Assembly (NCBI GenBank): GCA_902620525.1
Contig: CACNIK010000002.1
Location: 173,512-237,511, forward strand
Source: an uncultured Pelagibacteraceae bacterium
Lineage (GTDB): Bacteria; Pseudomonadota; Alphaproteobacteria; Pelagibacterales; Pelagibacteraceae
Direction of reading: 5' to 3'
DNA length: 64,000 nucleotides
Shown here piece after piece: positions 12,431 through 22,236 of this stretch. The stretch's first letter is position 1; each line of letters opens with the position of its first letter. A program made the position numbers and the translations under genes. The notes below the pieces were generated by a model that made no database searches, was not told the DNA's origin, and was given only the letters and a program-made list of their open reading frames with translations.

Positions 12431-13681
12431 GTGAAAAAAAAATATTCAATTACAAGCTTAATTAAAAATTCACTTTCAGATAACGAAAATTGGGGAAAAA
12501 TGTGGAGAAACCCCAATCCAAAAAAACATTACGATGTTATTATAGTTGGAGGCGGCGGACATGGTCTAGGTACTGCTTACTATCTTGCTAAACATCATGG
12601 GATAAAAAATATTGCGGTCATAGAAAAAGGTTGGTTGGGTAGTGGAAACACAGGACGTAATACTACGATCATTAGATCTAATTACTTATGGGATGAAAGT
12701 GCAAATCTGTATGACCATGCGGTTAAATTATGGGAAAATTTATCTGAAGATTTAAACTACAATATGATGTTTAGCCAAAGGGGAGTTTTAAATTTAGCGC
12801 ATAACGAACATGATATTAAAGAAATTAAAAGAAGGGTATCTGCTAATAGACTAAATGGTTTGGATACTATGTGGTTGGATAAAAACGAAGTTAAAGATTT
12901 AGTTCCTATCATGAATACAGACAATTTAAGATATCCAGTTCTTGGAGCGGCATATCAACCACGAGGAGGAGTGGCCAGACATGATGCTGTTGCTTGGGGA
13001 TATGCTATGAGAGCTGATGAATTGGGAGTAGATATAATTCAAAACTGTGAAGTAAAAGGAATTAAAACTGATAATTATAAAGTAGAAGGAGTTGAAACAA
13101 CAAAAGGTTTTATCAAATCAAGTAAAATTGGTGTCGTAGCTTCTGGACACACAAGTGTACTTGCAGCAACAGCAGGAGTAAGGTTGCCATTACAAAGTAG
13201 ACCTTTGCAAGCTTTAGTTTCTGAACCAATTAAACCAGTTATAAATACAGTAGTTATGTCAAATGCTGTACATGCTTATGTAAGTCAATCTGACAAGGGA
13301 GAATTAGTAATTGGAGCTGGTACAGATGGTTACAATTCTTTCACTCAAAGAGGTGGTTATGATGTAATCGAAGAAACTGTTAGAGCAATTGTTGAGTTGT
13401 ATCCAATTTTTGGAAAAATGAAAATGTTAAGACAATGGGGAGGTATAGTAGACATTTGTCCGGACGCAAGTCCAATTATAAGCAAATGTGATGTTGAAGG
13501 TTTATATTTTAATTGCGGTTGGGGAACTGGTGGCTTTAAAGCTACCCCTGGAAGCGCAAATGTATTTGCGCACACAATTGCAAAAGATGAACCACATAAA
13601 ATAAATGCTCCATTTGCTTTAAGTAGATTTTCTGACGGAAGATTAATAGATGAGCATGGCGCTGCAGCTGTTGCACACTAG
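12431..13681 (+). CDS. soxB: Sarcosine oxidase, beta subunit
   Basis: Subunit of heterotetrameric sarcosine oxidase that carries the catalytic flavin and oxidises sarcosine. The complex then makes glycine, hydrogen peroxide and 5,10-methylene-tetrahydrofolate. 416 residues, full length. The FAD-binding motif [19 protein letters not shown] starts near residue 35 and is followed by [25 protein letters not shown], a hallmark of SoxB. The start is GTG at 12431; the N-terminus ([11 protein letters not shown]...[11 protein letters not shown]) aligns with family starts, so the unusual codon is preferred. It heads soxB-soxD-soxA-soxG. Confidence 0.95.
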   Translation: MKKKYSITSLIKNSLSDNENWGKMWRNPNPKKHYDVIIVGGGGHGLGTAYYLAKHHGIKNIAVIEKGWLGSGNTGRNTTIIRSNYLWDESANLYDHAVKLWENLSEDLNYNMMFSQRGVLNLAHNEHDIKEIKRRVSANRLNGLDTMWLDKNEVKDLVPIMNTDNLRYPVLGAAYQPRGGVARHDAVAWGYAMRADELGVDIIQNCEVKGIKTDNYKVEGVETTKGFIKSSKIGVVASGHTSVLAATAGVRLPLQSRPLQALVSEPIKPVINTVVMSNAVHAYVSQSDKGELVIGAGTDGYNSFTQRGGYDVIEETVRAIVELYPIFGKMKMLRQWGGIVDICPDASPIISKCDVEGLYFNCGWGTGGFKATPGSANVFAHTIAKDEPHKINAPFALSRFSDGRLIDEHGAAAVAH

Positions 13682-13683
13682 TC

Positions 13684-14034
13684 ATGATTTTAATTAAATG
13701 TCCATATTGTGGTGAAAGAGATCAATCAGAATTTTCCAATGGTGGGGAAGCTCACGTAATTCGTCCCAAAAATCCAGAAAGTTTATCAGATAAAGATTGG
13801 GGAGAATATGTTTTCTATAGAAACAACCCTAAAGGAATTTTTTATGAGAGATGGGTTCATTCTCATGGATGTAAAAAATGGTTTAATGCAGTGAGAAACA
13901 CATCTACCGATCAAATATTGAGGGTTTATAAAGTGAATGAAAAAAGGCCAGATCTAAGTGATTTTAAAAATACTTTAAAATCACCTTCTGGTGAACCATT
14001 AGTAGGATCAGGAAATTTTGCAGTAAAGAAGTAA
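13684..14034 (+). CDS. soxD: Sarcosine oxidase, delta subunit
   Basis: Small zinc-binding subunit of heterotetrameric sarcosine oxidase. 116 residues, slightly longer than usual because of a C-terminal tail after about residue 95. Zinc ligands are recognisable: C-P-Y-C near residue 6-9 (IKCPYCGERDQSEF) and the H-S-H-G-C segment near 59-63 (RWVHSHGCKKWFNAVRNT). YVFYRNNPKG in the middle is also typical. It starts two bases after the soxB stop and ends three bases before soxA, fitting one tightly coupled operon. Confidence 0.93.
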   Translation: MILIKCPYCGERDQSEFSNGGEAHVIRPKNPESLSDKDWGEYVFYRNNPKGIFYERWVHSHGCKKWFNAVRNTSTDQILRVYKVNEKRPDLSDFKNTLKSPSGEPLVGSGNFAVKK

Positions 14035-14037
14035 AGT

Positions 14038-17019
14038 ATGTCAGCTATAAATAATAACTGTGAATATATCTCAAAAAGACTAATTAAAATTACCTTTGAT
14101 GGTAAAACTTATGAAGCTTATGAGGGTGATACTATTGCCTCTGCACTTTTAAGAAATAACATCAGATTAGTTGGTAGAAGTTTTAAATATCATAGACCTA
14201 GAGGAATATATACTTGTGGAATTGAAGAGCCTAATGCGTTGGTTCAGATAATAAGTGAACATAATGAGCCTAACACTCGAGCAACGATTAAACGAGTTTA
14301 TGATGGAATGGAGATTACAAGCCAAAATCGATGGCCTTCCTTGAGATATGACTTTGGAGCAATCAATAACATTCTTTCACCAATATTCTCAGCTGGCTTT
14401 TATTACAAAACTTTTATGGGTCCAAAAGGTTTTTGGAAAAATCTTTATGAACCTTTGATAAGACGTTCAGCTGGATTAGGCAAACCACCAAAAAATTTCA
14501 GATCTAAAAGTACTCACCAATATCACAATACTGACGTGGTTATCATAGGGGCAGGGTTGAGCGGGTTAGCTGCAGCTAAAAAATTTATAAACACAAAATA
14601 TAAAGTTTTGTTTATTGAGCAAGATAGCTATTTGGGAGGCGTACTAAAAAATTCAAATAAAGTTAAAACGATAAATGGTTTGACCCCTCAAGAGTGGATA
14701 AGTGAAACTGAGGAATTAATTTTAAATTCAAAAAATATTACTATTTTAAAAAATACTTTAGTAACAACATATAACTTTACGAATCATCTTATAGCTTTGG
14801 AAGATAAGTTTGCTGGAAAAAAAATTGATTTAAATAAATCAGAGCTTACACTTCACAAAATCAGAACTTCAAACACGATAATAGCCAACGGCCATATTGA
14901 AAGATTTATTTCTTTTAGAAATAATGATTTGCCTGGAGTGATGTTAGCATCTTCATTTGAAAAATATATTCATAGATACGGTGTTGTTCCCGAAAAGGAA
15001 CCAGTTATATTTACAAATAATTCATCTTCATTAAGCCTTCTAAAAAAGTTAATTAGTCTAGGTTGCAAACCAAAAGCTTATGTTGACTCTAGAAAAAAAG
15101 ACAATATAGAAACTGAAATAAAAAAGATTTTAAAAGATAAAGAAATTCCATTTTTCAGCGATGCAGAAATAGAAGGATGTGATGGTAATAAAAAAGTAGA
15201 GACCATTACTATAAGACAGGGTAAATCATTTAATAAACTAAAGTCATCAATGTTATGTGTTTCGGGTGGATACAATCCTGATATACATTTATTTACACAA
15301 TCAAAAGGTTTGGTAAAATGGGATAAAAATATACTTTCATTTAAACCTGATACACCTTTTCAAAAAACCATCACCTTAGGATCAACAAGTGGAAATTATA
15401 ATTTTAAAAAGTTATGTGATGAAATTAATGAAAAGCTTTCAATTTTTAAAACAAAAAAAGTGTCATTAGATATTAACTTAAACGTACCAAATAAATTTTC
15501 AATTAAGGAATTGTGGGAAACGAAAAAAAAGAACAATTCTAATTGGTCAAAATCTTTTATTGACCTTCATAACGACGTTACAACTAAAGATTTGAAACAG
15601 GCCATAACAGAGGGATTTGATCGAATTGAACATTTAAAAAGATATACAACAAATAGTATGGGAACTGATCAAGGTAAAATCAGTAGTATTAATTCACTTG
15701 CGATAGTCTCAAAGATGTTAAAAAAAGAAATATCAGAGGTTGGCACTACTACTTATAGACCACCTTATGCACCGCTAAGCTTTGCAGCTATTGCAGGAAG
15801 AAGTACTTACGAATTTTATGATCCTGAGAGAAAAACCTCAATTCATTCATGGCATTTAAAAAATAATGCTGTTTTTGAAGATGTAGGACAGTGGAAACGA
15901 CCTTGGTATTTTAAAGCAAGTGAAAACGAAACCATGCATCAAGCAGTGCAAAGAGAGTCAAAAATGTTAAGAGAGAATGCAGGAATTTTAGATGGTAGTA
16001 CTTTAGGGAAAATTGAAATTAAAGGAAGAGATGCTTTAGAATTTATGAATTTAATGTACACCAATGCATTTTCAAAAATGAAACCAATGACATCTAGATA
16101 CGCTATGATGCTAGGTGAGGATGGCATGATAAAAGATGACGGGATAATATGCAAGATAAGCGATCAGCATTTTATAGCTACTACTACATCAAGTGGAGCA
16201 CCGAAAGTACTTGCTGACATGGAAGAATATTTACAAACAGAATGGCCTCATTTACAAGTCTATTTAAACTCTATTACTGAACAGTTTTCTACATTTAACA
16301 TCAGCGGACCTAAAACGAGGGAAATTATGATGAAAGTATTTCCTGATATTGATTTTAGTAATGATGCTTTCCCGTTTATGACTTTTAAAAATTTTGATTA
16401 TAAAGAAACTAAAATCAGAATTATGAGAGCTAGCTTTACAGGTGAATTAGGTTATGAAATTTATATCCCTCCTAAATTTGGCTTAGAGCTCTGGGAAGAG
16501 ATATTTTCTTGCGGTAAAGAGTTTAATTTAATTCCATACGGAACAGAAACTATGCATTTACTTAGAGCAGAAAAGGGCTACATAGTTATTGGTCAAGAAA
16601 CCGATGGAACAGTCACCCCTATAGACCTTAATTATAATTGGATGATAGGTAAAAATAAAAAAGACTTTATCGGCAAAAGATCTCTATCTCGTCCCGATAC
16701 CTCTAGAGAAGATAGAAAACAACTTGTTGGTCTATCACCGATCAATAAAAAAGATATTATAGAAGAAGGACAACATATAGTCGAATTAAACGAGTTACCA
16801 AAAAAAATTTCAAATCCGATAAAATATCTTGGACATGTTTCCTCAGGTTATCACAGTCCAAATTTAAATCATTCAATTGGTCTTGCTATGATAAGAGGTG
16901 GTAAAAATTTACTTGGGCAGAAATTTTTTGTCACTGCCACGGGAAAGACTAAAAATATTCCTGTGGAAATAGTAAATCCAGTATTTATTGATCCAGAAAA
17001 TAAGAGGTTAACTTCATGA
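14038..17019 (+). CDS. soxA: Sarcosine oxidase, alpha subunit
   Basis: Large subunit (993 residues), the usual size. Domains in order: an N-terminal ferredoxin-like fold (about 10-100, with RSFKYHRPRGIYTCGIEEPNAL), an NAD-binding domain with VVIIGAGLSGLAAAKKF near 167, and a C-terminal GcvT-like aminomethyltransferase domain (about 600-990) that binds tetrahydrofolate and captures the methyl carbon. The subunit holds NAD and supplies the folate site, coupling sarcosine demethylation to one-carbon metabolism. The stop overlaps the soxG start (ATGA). Confidence 0.95.
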   Translation: MSAINNNCEYISKRLIKITFDGKTYEAYEGDTIASALLRNNIRLVGRSFKYHRPRGIYTCGIEEPNALVQIISEHNEPNTRATIKRVYDGMEITSQNRWPSLRYDFGAINNILSPIFSAGFYYKTFMGPKGFWKNLYEPLIRRSAGLGKPPKNFRSKSTHQYHNTDVVIIGAGLSGLAAAKKFINTKYKVLFIEQDSYLGGVLKNSNKVKTINGLTPQEWISETEELILNSKNITILKNTLVTTYNFTNHLIALEDKFAGKKIDLNKSELTLHKIRTSNTIIANGHIERFISFRNNDLPGVMLASSFEKYIHRYGVVPEKEPVIFTNNSSSLSLLKKLISLGCKPKAYVDSRKKDNIETEIKKILKDKEIPFFSDAEIEGCDGNKKVETITIRQGKSFNKLKSSMLCVSGGYNPDIHLFTQSKGLVKWDKNILSFKPDTPFQKTITLGSTSGNYNFKKLCDEINEKLSIFKTKKVSLDINLNVPNKFSIKELWETKKKNNSNWSKSFIDLHNDVTTKDLKQAITEGFDRIEHLKRYTTNSMGTDQGKISSINSLAIVSKMLKKEISEVGTTTYRPPYAPLSFAAIAGRSTYEFYDPERKTSIHSWHLKNNAVFEDVGQWKRPWYFKASENETMHQAVQRESKMLRENAGILDGSTLGKIEIKGRDALEFMNLMYTNAFSKMKPMTSRYAMMLGEDGMIKDDGIICKISDQHFIATTTSSGAPKVLADMEEYLQTEWPHLQVYLNSITEQFSTFNISGPKTREIMMKVFPDIDFSNDAFPFMTFKNFDYKETKIRIMRASFTGELGYEIYIPPKFGLELWEEIFSCGKEFNLIPYGTETMHLLRAEKGYIVIGQETDGTVTPIDLNYNWMIGKNKKDFIGKRSLSRPDTSREDRKQLVGLSPINKKDIIEEGQHIVELNELPKKISNPIKYLGHVSSGYHSPNLNHSIGLAMIRGGKNLLGQKFFVTATGKTKNIPVEIVNPVFIDPENKRLTS

Positions 17020-17540
17020 CAAATATATTATCAATTCCTGGCGTTAAAGTTTCCCAAAAAGATTATCATCAAATAATAGTTAGGGGAAATGGACTTGAAA
17101 AATTTAATAATACAATAGAGGAGAAAACCTCAATTAAACCACCATCAAAAAACTTGGAGGTTAAGTACGATTTAAATTATATATTTGCAAAAAATTCTTT
17201 TGATCAGTGGAGTTTAATTTTAACAGAAAAAAAAGACCATAATCAAATTTTAAACTTAGTATCATCGATTAATACTAACGACAATATACTAGCCTCTGAT
17301 TATTCATATGGGCAAGTATACTTTGAAATTGAAGGAGAAAATAAAGACTCCTTTTTAAACCAATTAACCCATTTCGATTTAAGAGAAGAAAAATTTCCAA
17401 AATCTACTATGGCTCAAACCGTAATAGCAAGAATTGAGTGCTCAATATATAATTTAGGAAATAAATATATTATTACATGCAATAAATCTTTTGAAGATTA
17501 TTTTCAGCAAAGACTCAAAGATACTGCTAACTTAAATTAA
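17016..17540 (+). CDS. soxG: Sarcosine oxidase, gamma subunit
   Basis: 174 residues, expected size for the least conserved subunit, which is structurally related to a folate-binding GcvT fold. It is identified by position after soxA with a 4-bp overlap, and by segments such as SYGQVYFEIEGENKDSFLNQLTHFDLR near 90-120 and a late AQTVIARIECSIYNLGNKYIITC stretch, both resembling SoxG. The C-terminus shares its stop with the convergent MFS gene: the four bases TTAA serve both stop codons. Confidence 0.85.
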   Translation: MTNILSIPGVKVSQKDYHQIIVRGNGLEKFNNTIEEKTSIKPPSKNLEVKYDLNYIFAKNSFDQWSLILTEKKDHNQILNLVSSINTNDNILASDYSYGQVYFEIEGENKDSFLNQLTHFDLREEKFPKSTMAQTVIARIECSIYNLGNKYIITCNKSFEDYFQQRLKDTANLN

Positions 17541-18859
17541 CTTTTTTTATTTTCAGTATTAGACAAATCAACACCTGTCTCTGGATCTAATTCAATTCCC
17601 AATGGAGTAATATTGGTTGGTAAAGGTGTAAAAGTTGAGTCAGGATTATCTTCATATTTTCTTTGATTCATTCTGTATAATCCAAAAATAATTATTAAAA
17701 TAAAGAAAATTAAAAAGTGGACAAATAATCCGTTTGGCCCAAGTAAATTCATCAACGTCGAGCACATTATCGGGCCTGCTATTGCTCCTATTCCAAAAAT
17801 AATATTAAGACCTCCACCTGCGGCAACGAATTTTTCTTTAGGTATTTGGTCATTTACTAAAGCCAAGTTTAATGAGAATAGAGGAAGTGTAGTTCCAGAT
17901 AAAAGAATAATAAACAAAAAGAGTTTTGTTTTGTCCATTGAGGTTGAAAAATAATTAAAACTTACTGTAGTCTCTACAAACAAATTTGGTATAGAAGCAC
18001 CAGCACCTGAAACAATTACAGCAAAAACAGCAAATATTGAGGCTGCAATCGAAGATCCAATAATAATTATTCTTCTGTCATATCTATCTGATAAAGATCC
18101 AATCGGCCATTGAAACAAAGCTCCAGCCAACATTGTTCCAACAAGCATCAAAGATGTTTCGAATATAGAAAGCTTCATTGTAATTGCATACACCGATAAA
18201 AGCGTAAATATTGGTGCAAATATAAAGCCAGTGCAAATCATTGAAAAACTACCAAAAGGGGAGATTTTAAATAATTCTTTAATTTTTATTGAGGTAGTTT
18301 TTTTAAATTTAGGAGGTTTTCTTTTTGTTAAAAGTATTGGAATTAAAGCTATAGAAAATAATAAAGAAATTAAAATAAATGGTTCGTAGTTTTTTGGATT
18401 GCTAACGTTAAGCAAAAGGTTTCCAAGAGCAAGGCCAGCAAAAGTGATGAACATATATAAAGATAATACTTTTCCTCTAGTTTTATTATTTGCTCTATCA
18501 TTTAACCAGCTTTCAACGATAACAAATATACCTATCATGCTAAATCCAGTTAAAAATCTTGCAAGTACCCAAACTAAAGGGTCAACAAAAACTACATGCA
18601 CTAAAGAGCTTAATGAGGCCATGGAGGCAAAAGCTGCAAATACTCTTATGTGTCCAACTTTAGATACCAGATTAGGTATGATGTAAGCTCCCACAAAAAA
18701 ACCAGCAAAATAACCAGACATCATTGTTCCAGTTGCTATATAATTAAAATTTTCTAAAACTGATCTAATTCCTAAAAGGTTTCCCTGAAATCCGTGAGAA
18801 ATAATGATAATTGTAAAACCGGTGAAAAGGGCCCATGAATTTTTTATGATCTTGTACAT
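17537..18859 (-). CDS. MFS transporter (sugar/metabolite type)
   Basis: Major facilitator superfamily permease of about 440 residues with 12 predicted membrane helices. The typical loop 2-3 region is seen as GFFVGAYIIPNLVSKVGHIRVF and loop 8-9 as QWPIGSLSDRYDRRIIIIG. It resembles the YcaD/UMF-like group. ATG at 18859 is chosen over an upstream in-frame TTG at 18883 because an AGGG lies a suitable distance upstream of the ATG. It starts 46 bp after the ETF-quinone oxidoreductase gene on the same strand, so it may be the last gene of that operon. The substrate is unknown; a methylated amine or amino acid is a guess from context only. Confidence 0.85.
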   Translation of the reverse strand: MYKIIKNSWALFTGFTIIIISHGFQGNLLGIRSVLENFNYIATGTMMSGYFAGFFVGAYIIPNLVSKVGHIRVFAAFASMASLSSLVHVVFVDPLVWVLARFLTGFSMIGIFVIVESWLNDRANNKTRGKVLSLYMFITFAGLALGNLLLNVSNPKNYEPFILISLLFSIALIPILLTKRKPPKFKKTTSIKIKELFKISPFGSFSMICTGFIFAPIFTLLSVYAITMKLSIFETSLMLVGTMLAGALFQWPIGSLSDRYDRRIIIIGSSIAASIFAVFAVIVSGAGASIPNLFVETTVSFNYFSTSMDKTKLFLFIILLSGTTLPLFSLNLALVNDQIPKEKFVAAGGGLNIIFGIGAIAGPIMCSTLMNLLGPNGLFVHFLIFFILIIIFGLYRMNQRKYEDNPDSTFTPLPTNITPLGIELDPETGVDLSNTENKKS

Positions 18860-18904
18860 TACCAGCCCTATAGACCAATCCAATACAAAAGCAACAAGAA
18901 TTAT

Positions 18905-20512
18905 TTACATATTGCCATATTTGGGTCCACCGCCACCTTCAGGACAAACCCAAGTGATGTTTTGAGAAGGCTCTTTAATATCACATGTTTTACAATGGAT
19001 ACAGTTTTGAGAATTAATAACAAACTTCTCTTTTTGGACTTCATACACTCCAACTGGACAATATCTTTGAGCGGGCTCATCATATTTTTGAAGTGTATAC
19101 TTAATTGGTAATTCGGGGTCCTTCAATTTTAAATGGACAGGTTGATTTTCAGTGTGATTTGTTCCTGTTAAGTAAACTGAGCTTGTCTTATCAAAAGTTA
19201 GTTTACCATCGGGTTTTGGGTACTCAATCTTAGGCATTTCTTTTGCTGGTTTTAAAGCTTCATGGTCTGCATGCTTATGCTTTAAAGTGAACGGCAATTT
19301 TCCCCTAAATAAAATCTGATCGATACCTGTAAAAATTATACCTAATATCAATCCCCAACTAAAACTTGGTTTAACGTTTCTAGCTGCATGTAATTCCTTG
19401 TATGCCCAGCTATCTTTAAATTTCTTTTCATAAATTGATAGATCAGCTTTATTTTTTATATTTTCTACGACTGCTTCTGCAGCAACTATTCCACTTTTCA
19501 TGGCAGTATGAGAACCTTTTATTTTTGGCATATTTAGGGTTCCAGCATCACAACCTATTAACAATGCTCCAGGCATATACATTTTAGGCAAACTTTGAAT
19601 TCCACCTTCAATTAAAGCTCTTGCACCAAAAGAAATTCTTTTACCACCCTCAAACATTTTTCTTATCGCTGGGTGTGTTTTAAATCTTTGAAATTCATCA
19701 AAAGGAGAAAGATAAGGATTTTGGTAATCTAAACCTATTACATAGCCTAAATATATTTGCCTATTTTCTGCATGATAAATAAAACTTCCACCATAAGTTT
19801 TGCTATCTAATGGCCAGCCTGCTGTATGCATAACTAAGCCTTCTTGATGTTGTTGTTCACTTACTTCCCAAATTTCTTTAAGTCCGATACCGTATTGCTG
19901 AGGGTTTTTTCCTTCATCTAAACTAAATTTTTTAATTAATTGTTTACCTAAATGACCTCTACAACCCTCTGAGAAAACTGTAACTTTAGCATGTAATTCC
20001 ATACCTTCTTGATAGGTATCTTTTTTATTACCATCTTTGTCTAAACCCATATCTAATGTGGCTACACCTTTTACAGATCCATCATCATTATAAAGAACTT
20101 CACTTGCTGGAAATCCAGGAAATATCTCTACACCCAATTTTTCAGCTTGTTCTGCTAACCAACGACAGAAATTAGCAAGACTAATAATGTAATTTTTATG
20201 ATTTTTTTGTACTGCTGGCAAAAGCCAAGTAGGCCAACTTAAAGATGATTTTTTACCTAAAAATAGAAACTTCTCTTTAGAAACTTTTGTTTTTATTGGT
20301 GCGTTTTCATTTCTCCAATTAGGCAATAATTCATCAAGAGCTTTAGTTTCAAATACATTTCCACTTAAAATATGAGCTCCAACTTCAGAACCTTTTTCAA
20401 GTATGCACACACTTAAATTCGGGTCGAGTTGTTTAAGTTTTATAGCTGTAGTTAATCCTGCTGGTCCTGCGCCAACAATAACCACATCATATTCCATTGC
20501 TTCTCTTGCCAT
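18905..20512 (-). CDS. etfD: Electron transfer flavoprotein-ubiquinone oxidoreductase
   Basis: Inner-membrane-associated FAD/4Fe-4S enzyme that takes electrons from reduced ETF and passes them to ubiquinone. 535 residues, typical of bacterial ETF-QO. The N-terminal FAD motif DVVIVGAGPAGLTTAIKL is near residue 9. The quinone-binding and membrane-associated region includes YGIGLKEIWEV near 205, and the C-terminal 4Fe-4S domain has RYCPVGVYE then NCIHCKTCDIKEP, giving the expected four cysteines. It lies 21 bp downstream of etfA, so dehydrogenase, ETF and quinone reductase form one electron route. Confidence 0.96.
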   Translation of the reverse strand: MAREAMEYDVVIVGAGPAGLTTAIKLKQLDPNLSVCILEKGSEVGAHILSGNVFETKALDELLPNWRNENAPIKTKVSKEKFLFLGKKSSLSWPTWLLPAVQKNHKNYIISLANFCRWLAEQAEKLGVEIFPGFPASEVLYNDDGSVKGVATLDMGLDKDGNKKDTYQEGMELHAKVTVFSEGCRGHLGKQLIKKFSLDEGKNPQQYGIGLKEIWEVSEQQHQEGLVMHTAGWPLDSKTYGGSFIYHAENRQIYLGYVIGLDYQNPYLSPFDEFQRFKTHPAIRKMFEGGKRISFGARALIEGGIQSLPKMYMPGALLIGCDAGTLNMPKIKGSHTAMKSGIVAAEAVVENIKNKADLSIYEKKFKDSWAYKELHAARNVKPSFSWGLILGIIFTGIDQILFRGKLPFTLKHKHADHEALKPAKEMPKIEYPKPDGKLTFDKTSSVYLTGTNHTENQPVHLKLKDPELPIKYTLQKYDEPAQRYCPVGVYEVQKEKFVINSQNCIHCKTCDIKEPSQNITWVCPEGGGGPKYGNM

Positions 20513-20533
20513 GAAATGACTATATCAAATCAA

Positions 20534-21487
20534 TTATTTTTGGATAGTATTCAGTTTGTTCAACTCAGCTAAAAACTCAGGAAGAGCTTTAAATAAATCT
20601 GCTTCTAAACCATAATCTGCAACACTAAAAATTGGAGCTTCACCATCTTTGTTAATTGCGACAATTATTTTACTCTCTTTCATACCAGCTAAGTGTTGAA
20701 TTGCTCCAGATATTCCTACTGCAATATATAAATCAGGGACAACAACTTTACCAGTTTGCCCAACTTGATGATCATTACTTATGTAACCTGCATCGACAGC
20801 AGCTCGTGATGCGCCAACAGCAGCATTTAGCTTATCAGCGATATCTGTAATTAATTTAAAATTTTCTCCACTTTCTAATCCTCTACCACCTGAAACAACT
20901 ATTCTTGCAGTTCCAAGTTCAGGTCTTTCTGATTTAGTTTCTTCTCTTTTAATAAATTTTGATGTATTCGGCACATCAACAGCTTCAATCTTTTCAACTT
21001 GTGCAGAGCCACCACTTTTTTCAGCAGGGTCAAAAGAAGTTGGTCTTATTGTTACACACTTCTTTTTGTCATTGCTTTTGACTGTAGCAAAAGCATTCCC
21101 AGCGTAAATAGGTCTAATAAAAGTATCAGGACTTGATACTTTAATGATATCACTTATTTGTGAAATATCTAACGCAGCAGCTACTCTTGGCATAAAATTT
21201 TTTCCAAAAGTATTTGCGGACGCTACGATATGATCATATTTTTTTGCAGTCTTTGTTACTAAAGGTGCTAAATTTTCAGGTAAATAATTTTGATAATTTG
21301 GCGAGTCACACCATAAAACTTTTTTAACAAGCGGAACACTCGCCGCTTCTTTAGTAACACTCTCACAATTTGCCCCAGCTACTAAAACATGAACATCACC
21401 ATCAATTTTTGATGCAGCTGTAATAGCGTTCAGTGTAAATGGTTTTAATTTTGAATTATCATGTTCTGCAATTAATAATACTGACAT
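20534..21487 (-). CDS. etfA: Electron transfer flavoprotein, alpha subunit
   Basis: FAD-holding subunit of ETF, the soluble heterodimer that carries electrons from flavin dehydrogenases to ETF-QO. 317 residues. The C-terminal FAD-binding domain is clear from about residue 190: RIVVSGGRGLESGENF, then AAVGASRAAVDAGY, QVGQTGKVV, YIAVGISGAIQHLAGM and IVAINKDGEAPIF, the ETF alpha signature. It starts inside the etfB stop (TAATG), so translation is coupled. The partner dehydrogenase is probably the 810-residue protein encoded upstream in the same operon. Confidence 0.97.
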   Translation of the reverse strand: MSVLLIAEHDNSKLKPFTLNAITAASKIDGDVHVLVAGANCESVTKEAASVPLVKKVLWCDSPNYQNYLPENLAPLVTKTAKKYDHIVASANTFGKNFMPRVAAALDISQISDIIKVSSPDTFIRPIYAGNAFATVKSNDKKKCVTIRPTSFDPAEKSGGSAQVEKIEAVDVPNTSKFIKREETKSERPELGTARIVVSGGRGLESGENFKLITDIADKLNAAVGASRAAVDAGYISNDHQVGQTGKVVVPDLYIAVGISGAIQHLAGMKESKIIVAINKDGEAPIFSVADYGLEADLFKALPEFLAELNKLNTIQK

Positions 21488-22236
21488 TATAATACCTTAG
21501 CCTCGTTTTTAAGTTTACTTACTAACTCAGCAACGTTTGCAACTTTAATTCCAGCTTTTCTTTTAGGCGGTTCTTCAACTTTTATTTGCTGAATTCTATT
21601 CGTAAGATCCACTCCTAAATCTTTTGCATTTATTTGTTCCATTGGTTTCTTTTTTGCCTTCATGATATTAGGTAAAGATGCAAATCTTGGTTCATTTAAT
21701 CTTAAATCACAAGAAACTACAGCTGGTAAATTCACCTCAATTGTTTCTAATCCTTCATCAATTTCTCTAACTATCTCAACAGACTTCTCTTTTAAATTTA
21801 CTTTAGAAGTAAAAGTAGCTTGAGGCCAATTAAGCATTGCAGCTAACATTTGACCAGTTTGATTACAATCATCATCAATAGCTTGTTTACCTAAAAAAAC
21901 CATGTCTGGTTTTTCTTTTTCTACAATTTTTTTTAATATTTTTGCTATTCCTAACGGTTCTATATAATTATCAGCTTTAACGTGAATTCCTTTATCAGCA
22001 CCTACTGCAAGAGCTTTTCTTATTGTTTCTTGTGCTTTATCTTCACCAATTGAAATAGCGACAACTTCTTTTACTTTGCCAGATTCTTTAAGTTTTACTG
22101 ACTCTTCCACAGCATTATCATCGGGAGGATTTGTTGACATTTTTACATTATCTGTATGAACACCAGAGCCGTCCTCTTTAACTCTAATTTGAACGTTGTA
22201 ATCAATAACTCTTTTAACTGCTACTAAGATTTTCAT
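21487..22236 (-). CDS. etfB: Electron transfer flavoprotein, beta subunit
   Basis: AMP-holding structural subunit of ETF. 249 residues, the usual size. Family features: an [19 protein letters not shown] start, [10 protein letters not shown] near residue 38, the recognition-loop area, [29 protein letters not shown] near 115, and a late [16 protein letters not shown] segment near 187. It starts at the last base of the upstream dehydrogenase gene (TAATG) and ends at the first base of etfA. Such complete coupling suggests this ETF pair serves mainly the adjacent methylated-amine dehydrogenase, though in a small genome it probably serves others too. Confidence 0.97.
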   Translation of the reverse strand: MKILVAVKRVIDYNVQIRVKEDGSGVHTDNVKMSTNPPDDNAVEESVKLKESGKVKEVVAISIGEDKAQETIRKALAVGADKGIHVKADNYIEPLGIAKILKKIVEKEKPDMVFLGKQAIDDDCNQTGQMLAAMLNWPQATFTSKVNLKEKSVEIVREIDEGLETIEVNLPAVVSCDLRLNEPRFASLPNIMKAKKKPMEQINAKDLGVDLTNRIQQIKVEEPPKRKAGIKVANVAELVSKLKNEAKVL